41,949 bases of DNA from Balneolaceae bacterium (lineage in GTDB: Bacteria > Bacteroidota > Rhodothermia > Balneolales > Balneolaceae), in NCBI GenBank assembly GCA_007127745.1, contig SKYV01000261.1, positions 1 through 41,949 of the forward strand, given 5' to 3'. The translations under genes and the position numbers were made by a program. The notes under the pieces are model-generated. The model had not been told where the DNA came from and made no database searches. It saw nothing but the letters and a program-made list of their open reading frames with translations. Shown in pieces: positions 7,985 to 18,003 of this stretch (positions are counted from its first letter, which is position 1; every line of letters begins with the position of its first letter).

Positions 7985-8177
7985 GCTAAAGAAATTTTCA
8001 ATGTATTATTTGATGTGATATTTATAACACCACAATTGACCAATCAAGGAAAGAGATCGAATAAACAGATGATATATACTCATTTTTAACGAACCATCAC
8101 TTAATAATGTAACGTTATCGTGTGTTAAATCCTGTAAACATCTTGCAAATAAAAATGTTGTTGTGCAAATCTCATGT

Positions 8178-9002
8178 TTAGATTTTCCGGGCAAAGGCAT
8201 AAATGCCATTTCCTTTTTTATTTTTTGTATATAAATCAGCCAGATTCATCACCAAACAAAAAGGCAAAATGATCGGGTAATAAACCATCAACGGAATCAT
8301 TGCCAGAAAACTGATATTTGACAACCAAATCATCGGCCATTTCACCGACAAAATCCACGCTCGTCTGCCCCATTTCCCATAGGTATAGTGGGTTTTAACG
8401 GGCAGCAGATCGGCCTCCATTAATTTTTTTTCGATTTCGGCTTTTGAATATCCGGTTCGTGCGTGTTCTCCAACAAACGTTCCTTCTGTTCCGGCATCAT
8501 CTTCCGAATAATGTGAGGGTGAATGCATCAGAAAATAGCCGTCCATTTTCAAAGATCTGCTCAGATTTTCAATCACTCTCACATCGTCTGCAATATGTTC
8601 GAGCACATCAATACAAAGCACAAAATCGTACTCATCCGGTTTTTCATATTCAAGCAGATCGGCCTTTTTAAATTCAATACGGCCCCTGTTAATTTCTTTG
8701 TTAAAATACCGCTGATTATCCAGCAGATAGTCTTCTTTTACGTCGATTGAGTGTATTCTAACATTCCTGAACGTTTCGAGCAGAAATCGGTCGTACTGAC
8801 CAAAACCGCAACCGGCATCAAGCAGCTGCCATGTTCCTTTTTGATCCAGCTCCTCTCCTTTTTCTTTTAGCATACGCCGGATGTGCCAGCTTCTCAGAAA
8901 AAACAGATCAAGCAGAAAGTAGAAAATTCTTCTTAACCTCTGGGAATTTCTGACAATTCTTGCAAATTTGTTTTTAACGGGATCGTAATCAATTTTGCTC
9001 AT
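8178..9002 (-). CDS. Class I SAM-dependent methyltransferase
   Basis: Protein of 274 residues with the SAM-binding glycine motif L-D-A-G-C-G-F-G-Q-Y at 61-70, an acidic ribose-binding Asp in H-S-I-D-V at about 87, and D-V-L-E-H-I at 132-137, the usual post-II motif. The C-terminal 50 residues (about 215-255) are strongly hydrophobic and probably anchor it to the inner membrane. Its ATG overlaps the TGA of the upstream glycosyltransferase gene by ATGA, so the two are translationally coupled. A role in modifying a lipid-linked sugar or polyprenyl lipid is a reasonable inference. The actual acceptor is not visible. Confidence 0.85.
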   Translation of the reverse strand: MSKIDYDPVKNKFARIVRNSQRLRRIFYFLLDLFFLRSWHIRRMLKEKGEELDQKGTWQLLDAGCGFGQYDRFLLETFRNVRIHSIDVKEDYLLDNQRYFNKEINRGRIEFKKADLLEYEKPDEYDFVLCIDVLEHIADDVRVIENLSRSLKMDGYFLMHSPSHYSEDDAGTEGTFVGEHARTGYSKAEIEKKLMEADLLPVKTHYTYGKWGRRAWILSVKWPMIWLSNISFLAMIPLMVYYPIILPFCLVMNLADLYTKNKKGNGIYAFARKI

Positions 9003-9976
9003 AACCCGGCTTTTTCATCGATCTCGGGGTTTTGATATTTTACCTGCCAGCGATTTATCAGCTCTCCGAGAAAACCGATTGAGAAAAATTGTACACCAAC
9101 TAAAATCAGCAAAATACCAAGAAACAACAGTGGTCGATTCGCCAACGGCTCTCCCAAAAAGATTTTGATGTAGGCCAGATATGCACTGATGCCGCCTCCC
9201 ACCAAAAGAAAGAGAATACCGATAGAGCCAAAAAAATGCATGGGCCGCTGCATATACCGGCTTACAAACAGCAGGGTTACAAGATCTAAAAACCCGTTTA
9301 AAAAGCGTGAAATCCCGAATTTAGTTTTACCATATTTTCGGGGATGGTGTTTCACCACCTTTTCCCCGATTTTATCAAAGCCTTGCCATTTAGCCAGTAG
9401 AGGCACATAGCGGTGCATTTCGCCGTAGAGATAGATACTTTCGATTACTTCGCGCTTATACCCCTTCAGCCCACAATTAAAATCATGCAGATTGATGCCT
9501 GTTGTAAAGCGGGTTACGGCATTGAAAAACCGGGAGGGAACCGTTTTTGAGACAGGGTCGTGCCTTTCTTTTTTCCAGCCACTTACCAAATCGCAGTTCT
9601 GTTCCAGCATTTCAAGGAGAGCGGGAATTTCGAAGGGATCATCCTGCAAATCGGCATCGATGGTTACCACATACCGGCCACTCACTACATTAAAACCTGC
9701 CTGTAGTGCATCACTTTTACCGTAATTTCTGCGAAACCGTAAGGCCTTCACATTATCACTTTTCTCACAAAGTGCAGAAATCTTTTCCCAGGAACCATCA
9801 GTCGATCCATCATCCACAAAAATGATTTCGAATGAGTAATCTTGCAGAGCTTCTTTCAATTTATCATATAGCTCATCAATTGACTGTACCTCATTCAAAA
9901 GCGGAACCACTACACTTACGTCTGTAGTGTTTGATTTTGACAAAACTTCTTCCCTATTTGTTTTTAGTTCGTGCAA
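8999..9976 (-). CDS. Family 2 glycosyltransferase, DPM1/ArnC-like membrane enzyme
   Basis: GT-A enzyme of 325 residues, likely transferring a sugar from a nucleotide donor to polyprenyl phosphate at the inner membrane. It has V-P-L-L-N-E near residue 25, D-D-G-S-T-D-G-S (55-62) and the metal-binding D-A-D-L-Q-D-D (107-113). The soluble domain is followed by two long transmembrane segments (about 238-262 and 272-298) with the arrangement seen in polyprenol-phosphate glycosyltransferases. The first usable start is TTG at 9976, since no ATG precedes the domain. A second TTG at 9943 is also possible. It is the first gene of a two-gene unit with the methyltransferase and is divergent from the MerR gene. 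Confidence 0.88.
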   Translation of the reverse strand: MHELKTNREEVLSKSNTTDVSVVVPLLNEVQSIDELYDKLKEALQDYSFEIIFVDDGSTDGSWEKISALCEKSDNVKALRFRRNYGKSDALQAGFNVVSGRYVVTIDADLQDDPFEIPALLEMLEQNCDLVSGWKKERHDPVSKTVPSRFFNAVTRFTTGINLHDFNCGLKGYKREVIESIYLYGEMHRYVPLLAKWQGFDKIGEKVVKHHPRKYGKTKFGISRFLNGFLDLVTLLFVSRYMQRPMHFFGSIGILFLLVGGGISAYLAYIKIFLGEPLANRPLLFLGILLILVGVQFFSIGFLGELINRWQVKYQNPEIDEKAGL

Positions 9977-10172
9977 AAGCTTGCAAGTTTCTTAAATTTC
10001 CTTAACATAAGAATGTTTTTGGTTGATCAGCAATGCATTTTACTTATTGTTGCACTTACTTATATCCCGTACAGAAACCCTGAGTCCGTTCTTCTGTTCA
10101 AACGCAATAGGTTCTGCATACAGAATCAAACATTTTTATCTGTAATAACAAAAAATAACAGATTTCGACATT

Positions 10173-10508
10173 ATGAAGAAATTGTATTATTCAATTGGTG
10201 AAGTCAGTAACATTACTGATGTGGAAGCTCATGTGCTCAGATACTGGGAAACGATTTTTAAAGAACTTTCGCCGCGAAAAAACAAAGCCGGGAACCGGAC
10301 CTATCGCGAAGAAGACATCACCCTTATTCTGAAACTGAAAGAACTGATCCAGGAAAAAAAGTACAGCACCGCCGGTGCACAAAAGTTTTTAAATAACGAG
10401 ACTACCACCAGCGAACCTGCTTCACAAAAAGATAACATACCACACGAAATACAAAAAGATTTAAAAGAGATCCGAATGTTTTTGGGCAAATTGTCGGAAA
10501 AATTATAA
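10173..10508 (+). CDS. MerR-family transcriptional regulator
   Basis: A 111-residue DNA-binding protein. Residues 5-75 form a MerR winged helix-turn-helix: Y-S-I-G-E-V-S-N-I, then V-L-R-Y-W-E, then the wing with N-R-x-Y. They are followed by a short coiled-coil helix (about 80-110). There is no ligand-binding domain and no cysteine for metal sensing, so it belongs to the small MerR-like group common in Bacteroidota. Its 3' end overlaps the convergent ctaA gene by six bases. Targets are unknown. The 196-base space to the divergent glycosyltransferase gene is a possible operator region. Confidence 0.85.
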   Translation: MKKLYYSIGEVSNITDVEAHVLRYWETIFKELSPRKNKAGNRTYREEDITLILKLKELIQEKKYSTAGAQKFLNNETTTSEPASQKDNIPHEIQKDLKEIRMFLGKLSEKL

Positions 10509-11450
10509 TTCCGGTGCCGGTTCTGCTGTTCCAGAAAAGCCTGTTATCAGCATGTAGAGAAGTTCTCCGCAAATCAGGATAGCTACACTCACCAGATGCA
10601 GTACCTGGAGTATGCCCGGCATATCAAGCCGTTCCAGCCCAATTCCGATAAATATTTGCATAAATATCAAAATGGCAATAGCCCATCCCAATACCTTCAA
10701 ATTTTTTGGGATTTCTATTGCATTGCGATGTTGGTACAGAAGTAATACGGCAGCAAAAATTACCAGAAGCCACGAAAAACTGCGGTGAACTTCGTAGAGT
10801 ATTCCCAGGGAACCGACCCACTGTTCGCGGGGCATTTCCATCACATTTTTAGCTACATCCACCGATTCCCGGACCTGAGTACCGAGCACCATTTGAGTCA
10901 GTGTCAGAAATAGAATAATTCCTGAAATCCAGAGCAAATTGCGTCTCAGTTTTGGGGAAAGAGTAATTTTCAACTCACTGTTCATTGCTCTGAATGTTGC
11001 GTAGAGCAGCGTGGCCAGAATAATCATCGCCATGATCATATGTAACGTAATCATACCCGCACTTAATCCCGAACGAACAACCTGTCCGCCAAGCCACCCC
11101 TGAAAAAGAACAAGCACAAAGGCCAGTCCAGATGTAATGAGAATCACCGGATCCTTTTTTCTGTACCGGAAAGAAAGAACAAATGTAGCTGTAATCAGCA
11201 GCCCGATCAGCACACCAACAAGCCGATTCACATATTCCAGCCAGGTATGCAGAGGATTGAATAATGAAGCGTCGTACTGAGCAGGTAAATCGGCCACATT
11301 TGTCGGTGGTATCCACATCCCGAAGCACTGCGGCCAGTCCGGACATCCCAACCCAGCACCGGCAGCCCGTACAAGCCCTCCTACAAATATCAATACAATT
11401 GTGGCTATAACCGTGGTGATAGCTGTTTTTTGATAGATATTTAATTTCAT
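10503..11450 (-). CDS. ctaA: Heme A synthase (CtaA/COX15)
   Basis: Integral membrane enzyme of 315 residues, about eight transmembrane helices, that oxidises heme O to heme A for aa3-type cytochrome oxidase. Conserved features include the first-loop cysteine pair C36 and C42 (G-C-P-D-W-P-Q-C). Candidate heme-ligand histidines lie in N-P-L-H-T-W (H68), I-T-L-H-M, V-H-R-S-F and Q-V-L-H-L. The two halves show the internal duplication typical of the family. It faces ctaB across a 209-base divergent promoter region, so both heme A pathway genes can be controlled together. No cytochrome oxidase subunit genes are in the window. Confidence 0.92.
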   Translation of the reverse strand: MKLNIYQKTAITTVIATIVLIFVGGLVRAAGAGLGCPDWPQCFGMWIPPTNVADLPAQYDASLFNPLHTWLEYVNRLVGVLIGLLITATFVLSFRYRKKDPVILITSGLAFVLVLFQGWLGGQVVRSGLSAGMITLHMIMAMIILATLLYATFRAMNSELKITLSPKLRRNLLWISGIILFLTLTQMVLGTQVRESVDVAKNVMEMPREQWVGSLGILYEVHRSFSWLLVIFAAVLLLYQHRNAIEIPKNLKVLGWAIAILIFMQIFIGIGLERLDMPGILQVLHLVSVAILICGELLYMLITGFSGTAEPAPEL

Positions 11451-11659
11451 GCAAACAAGAGATTAAAGGTTACCGGCCTGAATTTTCAGAATCGATCAAG
11501 CTGAAAAGATAAATGTTTTTGAGAGAACAGAATTGGCAAATTTTTGGTTCTTTAAAAAGTGAAATACCGTATGATAAACACCTTTTTTGAATTGATTATT
11601 AATGTTACATATCAATTTCAAATTTGTTATTTTGACCGCGTTATAAATCAGCTCATTTC

Positions 11660-12565
11660 ATGAACAGGATATCAACCGGAACTTTATCAATCAGGAACCT
11701 CGTCGGGGTAGTGAGTGACTATTACGAACTCACAAAACCGGGGATTACTTTTACAGTTCTCGCCAGTATGCTGATCGGTTTTTTGATGGGATCAGCCGGG
11801 GGTGTCAATTTTCCTATGATGTTTCACGCTATGCTGGGAACGTATCTGATTGCCGCCGGGACCGCTGCTCATAACATGTTTTTGGAGCGTGATTTAGACG
11901 GACTGATGAAACGAACCAGCCGGAGACCGCTGCCGGCCAGCCGAATTAACCCGCATCAAAGTTTTATTTTTTCAATGTCTATGATTGGCATTGGCCTGTT
12001 ATATCTTCTTTTTATGGTCAATTTGGCAGCAGGATTGGTTTCTTTGGCAACTACAGTCATTTATCTGTTTGCTTACACACCGTTGAAACGCATATCTGCT
12101 CTGAACGTTTTTGTGGGTGCCATTCCGGGAGCATTACCGGTTGTTGGCGGCTGGGCAGCAGCCACCGGAACCATCTTTGAGCATGGAATGTGGATTCTTT
12201 TCGGTGTGATTTACTGCTGGCAAATACCTCATGTAATCTCCATCGCCTGGGTATGCAAAAACGACTATGAGCATGCCGGTTTTAAAATGCTCCCGAAAGC
12301 CGACCCATATGGCTGGAAAGCTGTTCTCTGGGTTTTACTACCTCTGGCTATTCTTTTCCCAACTGTTTATAAACTTTTTGCCATGGATCTGGTAAGCTGG
12401 TTTTATCTTGGTGGCGCCTTCCTCACCACAGCCTTTTTCTTCTATTTTGGTGTAAAATTTGCCATATCGAGAGACAAAACAACGGCAAAAGCGCTGATGT
12501 TTGCATCCTTTGTGTACCTTCCCCTTATCTGGATTTTTATTTTTGTCGACTGGATGATTTTATAA
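11660..12565 (+). CDS. ctaB: Protoheme IX farnesyltransferase (heme O synthase)
   Basis: UbiA-superfamily membrane prenyltransferase of 301 residues with about nine helices. It attaches the farnesyl group to protoheme to give heme O, the substrate of CtaA. The first aspartate-rich motif reads N-M-F-L-E-R-D-L-D-G-L-M-K-R-T (72-86), with Glu76 in place of the commoner Asp. The second site includes C-W-Q-I-P-H and the K-x-D-Y segment near 205. Y-E-L-T-K-P-G-I-T near residue 22 is the usual N-terminal signature. It runs opposite to ctaA and converges with the E1 dehydrogenase gene 32 bases on. Confidence 0.93.
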   Translation: MNRISTGTLSIRNLVGVVSDYYELTKPGITFTVLASMLIGFLMGSAGGVNFPMMFHAMLGTYLIAAGTAAHNMFLERDLDGLMKRTSRRPLPASRINPHQSFIFSMSMIGIGLLYLLFMVNLAAGLVSLATTVIYLFAYTPLKRISALNVFVGAIPGALPVVGGWAAATGTIFEHGMWILFGVIYCWQIPHVISIAWVCKNDYEHAGFKMLPKADPYGWKAVLWVLLPLAILFPTVYKLFAMDLVSWFYLGGAFLTTAFFFYFGVKFAISRDKTTAKALMFASFVYLPLIWIFIFVDWMIL

Positions 12566-12597
12566 ATCCAGGCGTCAAGAACTTTTTAAACTTCCTC

Positions 12598-15006
12598 TTA
12601 TTCCATCGGGTATTTTCCGGGATTGGCATCGTGCATCATTTTATACACTTCTTCGAGTATATCTTCGGCGTTGGGTTTAGAAAAGTAGTCACCGTCTGAT
12701 GCGTAAGCAGGCCGGTGAGCTTTTGCCGATAAACAGCGGGCGTCACAATCCAAATAGCGGAAGCCGCCATGCTCATCAACAACCTGTTGCATCATATAAG
12801 CGGTGGCACCGCCGGGCACATCTTCATCTGCAAAAAGAATTCGGTTGGTTTTTTTCAATGACTCGAGAATCACCCGGTTTTTATCGAATGGAAGCAGTGT
12901 TCGCACATCAATAATTTCTGCAGATATTCCAAGTTTCTCAAACTCTGGAAGCAGTGATTCTACAATATTCAGTGTTGATCCATACGAAACCAGTGTAATA
13001 TCATCACCCTTATGAAGAATTTTCGGAATGCCGAGCGGCACAGTAAATTCACCCAGATTTACAGGCATTTTCTCTTTCAGGCGATAAGCATTTAGTGTTT
13101 CAACCACCAGCGCCGGATCATCTCCCTGCAACAGTGTGTTGTAAAATCCGGCGGCGTCCGTCAGGTTTCTCGGAACGCACACATGCACTCCCCGCACTCC
13201 ATGGACAATCATCCCCATCGGTGAACCTGCATGCCAGATGCCCTCAAGCCGGTGCCCCCGTGTTCGCACGATCAGCGGATAGGCCTGACCGCCCTTGGTT
13301 CGATACCTCAGTGTAGCCACGTCATCGCTCAGCACTTGTAAGCTGTACAGCAAATAGTCGAGATATTGAATTTCAGCAATGGGCCTTAAACCGCGTAAAG
13401 AAAGCCCCATTCCCTGCCCCAGAATCGTTGCTTCCCGGATTCCGGTATCACTTACACGAAGTTCTCCATATTTTTCCTGCATCCCTTCCAGGCCGAGATT
13501 TACGTCACCCAGTTTGCCGGTATCTTCCCCAAAAACCAGGATATTGGGATATTTTGTGAACAGTGCATCAAAATTATTTCGGAGTACTTTTCGCCCGTCA
13601 GCACTTTTTGCATTTTCATCGTACTCCGGTGGTATCTCATCAACTAAAACCGGTGATTTGGGTGTTTCACTGTACAGATGTGAGTTGAAGCGGTCTCTGT
13701 TTAAATCATTCTGCCGAAGCAGCCAATCTTTCAGGTCACTTTTGGCTTCAGACTTCTCCCCGCGTACTTCCAAAAGAGCTCTGCGGCCTGTTGAAATAAC
13801 ATGCCGGCGGATGGGTTTTGATTTTCTTTCGAGATAATTCTTCAGCGATGTTAAACCATCCTGCCCGGAATGTGCTTCAATCAAATTCTCAAGATGATTT
13901 AACATCTCATTTTTTTCCTGAATAATCGGGTCCTGAAATGCTTTCCAGGCATTTTCCTGTTCGCGGTGCACATTTTCTTTGGCCTCTTGCTCCACCTTTT
14001 CCAGTTCTTCATCGCTGGCAATCTCTTCCGTAATCAGCCACTCTCTGAACTTTCGAAGGCAGCAGTGGTCAGATTCCCACTTCAGGCGTTCATCGCTTTT
14101 ATATCGTTCATGCGATCCGGAAGTTGAATGGCCCTGTGGCTGAGTCACATCCTCTACATGAATTAAAACAGGAACATGGTCTTCTCTCGCAATGGTTGCG
14201 GCTTCATTGTAAACGGTAATCAGTTCTTCGTAATCCCAGGCTTTGGCAGAAATTATTTCGATGCCGGCTTCCCTCTGAGTTCGTTTGAAACCACGCATCA
14301 CTTTGGAAATACTCTCTTTTGTGGTCTGATATTTTTTCGAAACGGAAATTCCATATCCATCGTCCCACACGGAAACCACCATCGGAACCTGCATCACTCC
14401 GGCCGCATTCATCGTTTCCCAGAAAATTCCTTCTGATGTACTGGCATCTCCAATGGTTCCCCAGGCAATTTCGTTGCCATTATTCGAAAAGTCTGCCCAG
14501 TCTTTCAGTTCACCATTGTGTCTGTAAATTTTGGAAGCCTGGGCAAGTCCCAAAAGACGAGCCATCTGACCGGCTGTTGGTGAGATATCCGACGAAGAAT
14601 TTTTCATTTCTGTTTGAGCCTTCCAGGATCCGTCTTCATTCAAAAGGCGTGATGCAAAATGTGCATTCATCTGCCTTCCTGCAGAATTTGGATCTTCATT
14701 TACATCGGGGTTGGCATATAGCTGAGCAAAAAATTCGGCGATGGATAATTCGTCAATGGCCATCATAAATGTCTGATCGCGGTAATAGCCCGAACGAAAA
14801 TCTCCCTTTTTGAAAAACTTGGCCATTACCAGTTGCGGCAGCTCTTTACCGTCACCAAAAATTCCGAATTTGGCTTTGCCTGTCAGCACTTCTTTGCGGC
14901 CCAAAACCGACATTTCTCTACTCGTACAGGCAATTTTGAAATCCTTTAGAATTTCCTGCTTTTCCTGTTTTGAGTATTTGATTTGAGCCGTTTCTTTGCT
15001 TGCCAT
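12598..15006 (-). CDS. Single-chain 2-oxoacid dehydrogenase E1 (alpha and beta fused)
   Basis: Thiamine-diphosphate enzyme of 802 residues that decarboxylates a 2-oxoacid and passes the acyl group to an E2 lipoyl protein. Residues of about 25-400 correspond to the alpha subunit: the ThDP/Mg motif starts at G-D-A-S-T-S-E-G (186-193) and ends at W-D-D-G-Y-G-I-S, where Asp216 replaces the usual metal-binding Asn. Residues of about 450-800 are the beta subunit, with V-F-G-E-D-T-G and R-H-R-type cofactor contacts. The fusion is typical of Bacteroidota. Branched-chain or pyruvate specificity cannot be decided from the sequence. No E2 or E3 gene is nearby. The upstream leader contains nested inverted repeats. 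Confidence 0.88.
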   Translation of the reverse strand: MASKETAQIKYSKQEKQEILKDFKIACTSREMSVLGRKEVLTGKAKFGIFGDGKELPQLVMAKFFKKGDFRSGYYRDQTFMMAIDELSIAEFFAQLYANPDVNEDPNSAGRQMNAHFASRLLNEDGSWKAQTEMKNSSSDISPTAGQMARLLGLAQASKIYRHNGELKDWADFSNNGNEIAWGTIGDASTSEGIFWETMNAAGVMQVPMVVSVWDDGYGISVSKKYQTTKESISKVMRGFKRTQREAGIEIISAKAWDYEELITVYNEAATIAREDHVPVLIHVEDVTQPQGHSTSGSHERYKSDERLKWESDHCCLRKFREWLITEEIASDEELEKVEQEAKENVHREQENAWKAFQDPIIQEKNEMLNHLENLIEAHSGQDGLTSLKNYLERKSKPIRRHVISTGRRALLEVRGEKSEAKSDLKDWLLRQNDLNRDRFNSHLYSETPKSPVLVDEIPPEYDENAKSADGRKVLRNNFDALFTKYPNILVFGEDTGKLGDVNLGLEGMQEKYGELRVSDTGIREATILGQGMGLSLRGLRPIAEIQYLDYLLYSLQVLSDDVATLRYRTKGGQAYPLIVRTRGHRLEGIWHAGSPMGMIVHGVRGVHVCVPRNLTDAAGFYNTLLQGDDPALVVETLNAYRLKEKMPVNLGEFTVPLGIPKILHKGDDITLVSYGSTLNIVESLLPEFEKLGISAEIIDVRTLLPFDKNRVILESLKKTNRILFADEDVPGGATAYMMQQVVDEHGGFRYLDCDARCLSAKAHRPAYASDGDYFSKPNAEDILEEVYKMMHDANPGKYPME

Positions 15007-15069
15007 ACGAATTCTTATTCCAGTAAAAAATAGAGCATTAATAGAGTTTAGACAGACGTTAACAATAAT

Positions 15070-15143
15070 AACAGGTTGAACAGAATTTACAAAATTCCGG
15101 ATGTCTGTTTATCCGGTAAAATGCAAACTCCGAACAACCTGTT
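15070..15143. repeat. Nested inverted repeats in the leader of the E1 gene
   Basis: An outer 9-base inverted repeat (AACAGGTTG at 15070-15078 and CAACCTGTT at 15135-15143) encloses an inner perfect 6-bp hairpin (CCGGAT at 15097-15102 and ATCCGG at 15111-15116, 8-base loop). The element sits between the fumC stop and the E1 start, both on the reverse strand. No U-run follows, so it looks more like a structured leader or operator than a terminator. Confidence 0.5.
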
Positions 15144-15232
15144 GTTTATTCAATGCCTGTGAGGCTGCTGAACCCTGATTATTTTGAAAATTCTGATTAA
15201 AAAACCAGGATGTTTCATTTAACCCGGAAAGG

Positions 15233-16624
<1,392 letters not shown>

Positions 16625-16758
16625 AGTTCTTTCTTTTTAAATTTTTCTTGGTTTAGATAAGAAACCGTCCGTCTGTCGACGATTCCGAACCTCTTATGAT
16701 TTTTTTGACGTGCGACGCTTCAGGAATCCGTGTTTTCAGGATGACAGGTCGCTTTCTG

Positions 16759-16811
16759 TAAAATTAACAGCAATTTAATCAGATGTAATTTACTGATCTG
16801 TGTTAATTTTA
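16759..16811 (-). terminator. Nested inverted repeat downstream of the spt-GNAT pair
   Basis: A perfect 11-base inverted repeat (TAAAATTAACA at 16759-16769, TGTTAATTTTA at 16801-16811) encloses a smaller ATCAG/CTGAT stem. It lies 56 bases beyond the stop codon of the GNAT gene and could end the leftward transcript. It is AT-rich and lacks a clean U-run, so the terminator call is tentative. It also sits upstream of fumC. Confidence 0.4.
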
Positions 16812-16866
16812 AACGTCATATAAAGGTATGATTTTTATGCCAGAAATTGAAGAAAACCGAACCTGT

Positions 16867-18003
16867 TTATACCAGTTTTTTACTGTACATCCGGTAGCGT
16901 TTATCCAGCTCTCCCCCGATCTTTTCTGCTACCCTTACCATGTGTACATTGTTTTCCAAAATCCATCCAACCTCAGAAGAATAATAATTTCTGACCACCC
17001 CGTTTTGTATTGATTCGCGGTGCAAAAGCACGTCTATTCCCTTGCCCTGGTATTTTGGGATAACTCCCATTAAAGCCGTCCGTATTTTATTGATTTTTCT
17101 CTTATTCCACAGAATTTTAAAAATACCGAGTGGTAAAAGTCTTCCATTCATGTTTCTGAAAATCTGATTATAATCAGGAAATGCAACAGAAAACCCAACC
17201 GGGGTACCATCAATTTCTGCAATATGGGCAAAATCGGTATCCACAATCGTTTTCAAATCAGAAGCCAGAGCATCAAATTCTTCGGTTGAAAGAGGTATAA
17301 ATCCCCAGTTGTTTTTCCAGGCACTGTTAAAAATCTCCTTGATGATTCGAACTTCGTCCCTGATTTTTTTCAAATTGATTTTTCTGATCTTAATGCCGGG
17401 TAATCGTTTTTTTACAATATTCACTGCTCTTTCAGCTCTTTCCCGGTCAACACTGTCCTGCGTAACCAAAAATGTCAGCAGGTCCATCTCTTTATCATAT
17501 CCGGCTTGTTTGATCAGCTTATCATAATATGATTTGTGGTAGGGCATCAATATGGATGGATATTTATCAAATCCATCAACCAATATACCGATTTCATCCA
17601 TCATTCCGGGATTTGCCGGCCCCAGAATATCCTTCATTCCACGCTCTTTCAGCCAGTCTTCGGCTACTTTGAAAAGCAGATCTACCGTAGATTGATTGTC
17701 AATACACTCAAAAAAACCAAAAAATCCGGTTCGCCGGTTATGAAACTTGTTGAACCGGTGATCGATAATGGCAGCTATCCTTCCCGCCGGCTCCCCATTG
17801 TAAGTGGCATTAAAGAGAGCAATTTCTGCATTGTTGAAGAATGGATTTTTATTCTTATCGAGCAATTTTTTTTGCTCCATCAAAAGAGGAGCTACCCAAT
17901 ACTGGTCGTTTTTGTAGTGCCTGTATGGAAAACGAACAAAGTTTTTCTTTTCATCTTTTGATGAAACGATCGAAATCTGATTCGTATTCGCTTTCTTACC
18001 CAC
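16867..18003 (-). CDS. GNAT-fold acyltransferase, candidate bacterial ceramide synthase
   Basis: Protein of 378 residues without signal peptide. The N-terminal part has F-V-R-F-P-Y-R-H-Y-K-N-D-x-x-W-V-x-P and a GNAT-like half ending in G-P-A-N-P-G-M-M-D-E. The C-terminal half is a second GNAT-like domain with an acyl-CoA-binding P-K-Y-Q-G-K-G-I-D loop (about 317-325). The start is a GTG at 18003 immediately after the TAA of the serine palmitoyltransferase gene, with no base between, so the two are translationally coupled. In Caulobacter the acyl-CoA-dependent ceramide synthase encoded near spt has a GNAT fold. By context this protein is a good candidate for N-acylating 3-ketosphinganine or sphinganine. 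The function is inference, while the fold and coupling are seen. Confidence 0.75.
   Translation of the reverse strand: MGKKANTNQISIVSSKDEKKNFVRFPYRHYKNDQYWVAPLLMEQKKLLDKNKNPFFNNAEIALFNATYNGEPAGRIAAIIDHRFNKFHNRRTGFFGFFECIDNQSTVDLLFKVAEDWLKERGMKDILGPANPGMMDEIGILVDGFDKYPSILMPYHKSYYDKLIKQAGYDKEMDLLTFLVTQDSVDRERAERAVNIVKKRLPGIKIRKINLKKIRDEVRIIKEIFNSAWKNNWGFIPLSTEEFDALASDLKTIVDTDFAHIAEIDGTPVGFSVAFPDYNQIFRNMNGRLLPLGIFKILWNKRKINKIRTALMGVIPKYQGKGIDVLLHRESIQNGVVRNYYSSEVGWILENNVHMVRVAEKIGGELDKRYRMYSKKLV

Noticed and set aside
8006-8209. Reverse frame of 67 codons between the oxidoreductase and methyltransferase genes
   Set aside because: It starts inside the methyltransferase gene in another frame, has no family features and no ribosome binding site.
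10975-11454. 159-codon frame overlapping ctaA
   Set aside because: Rich in Cys and Tyr with no domain pattern; a shadow of the ctaA membrane helices.
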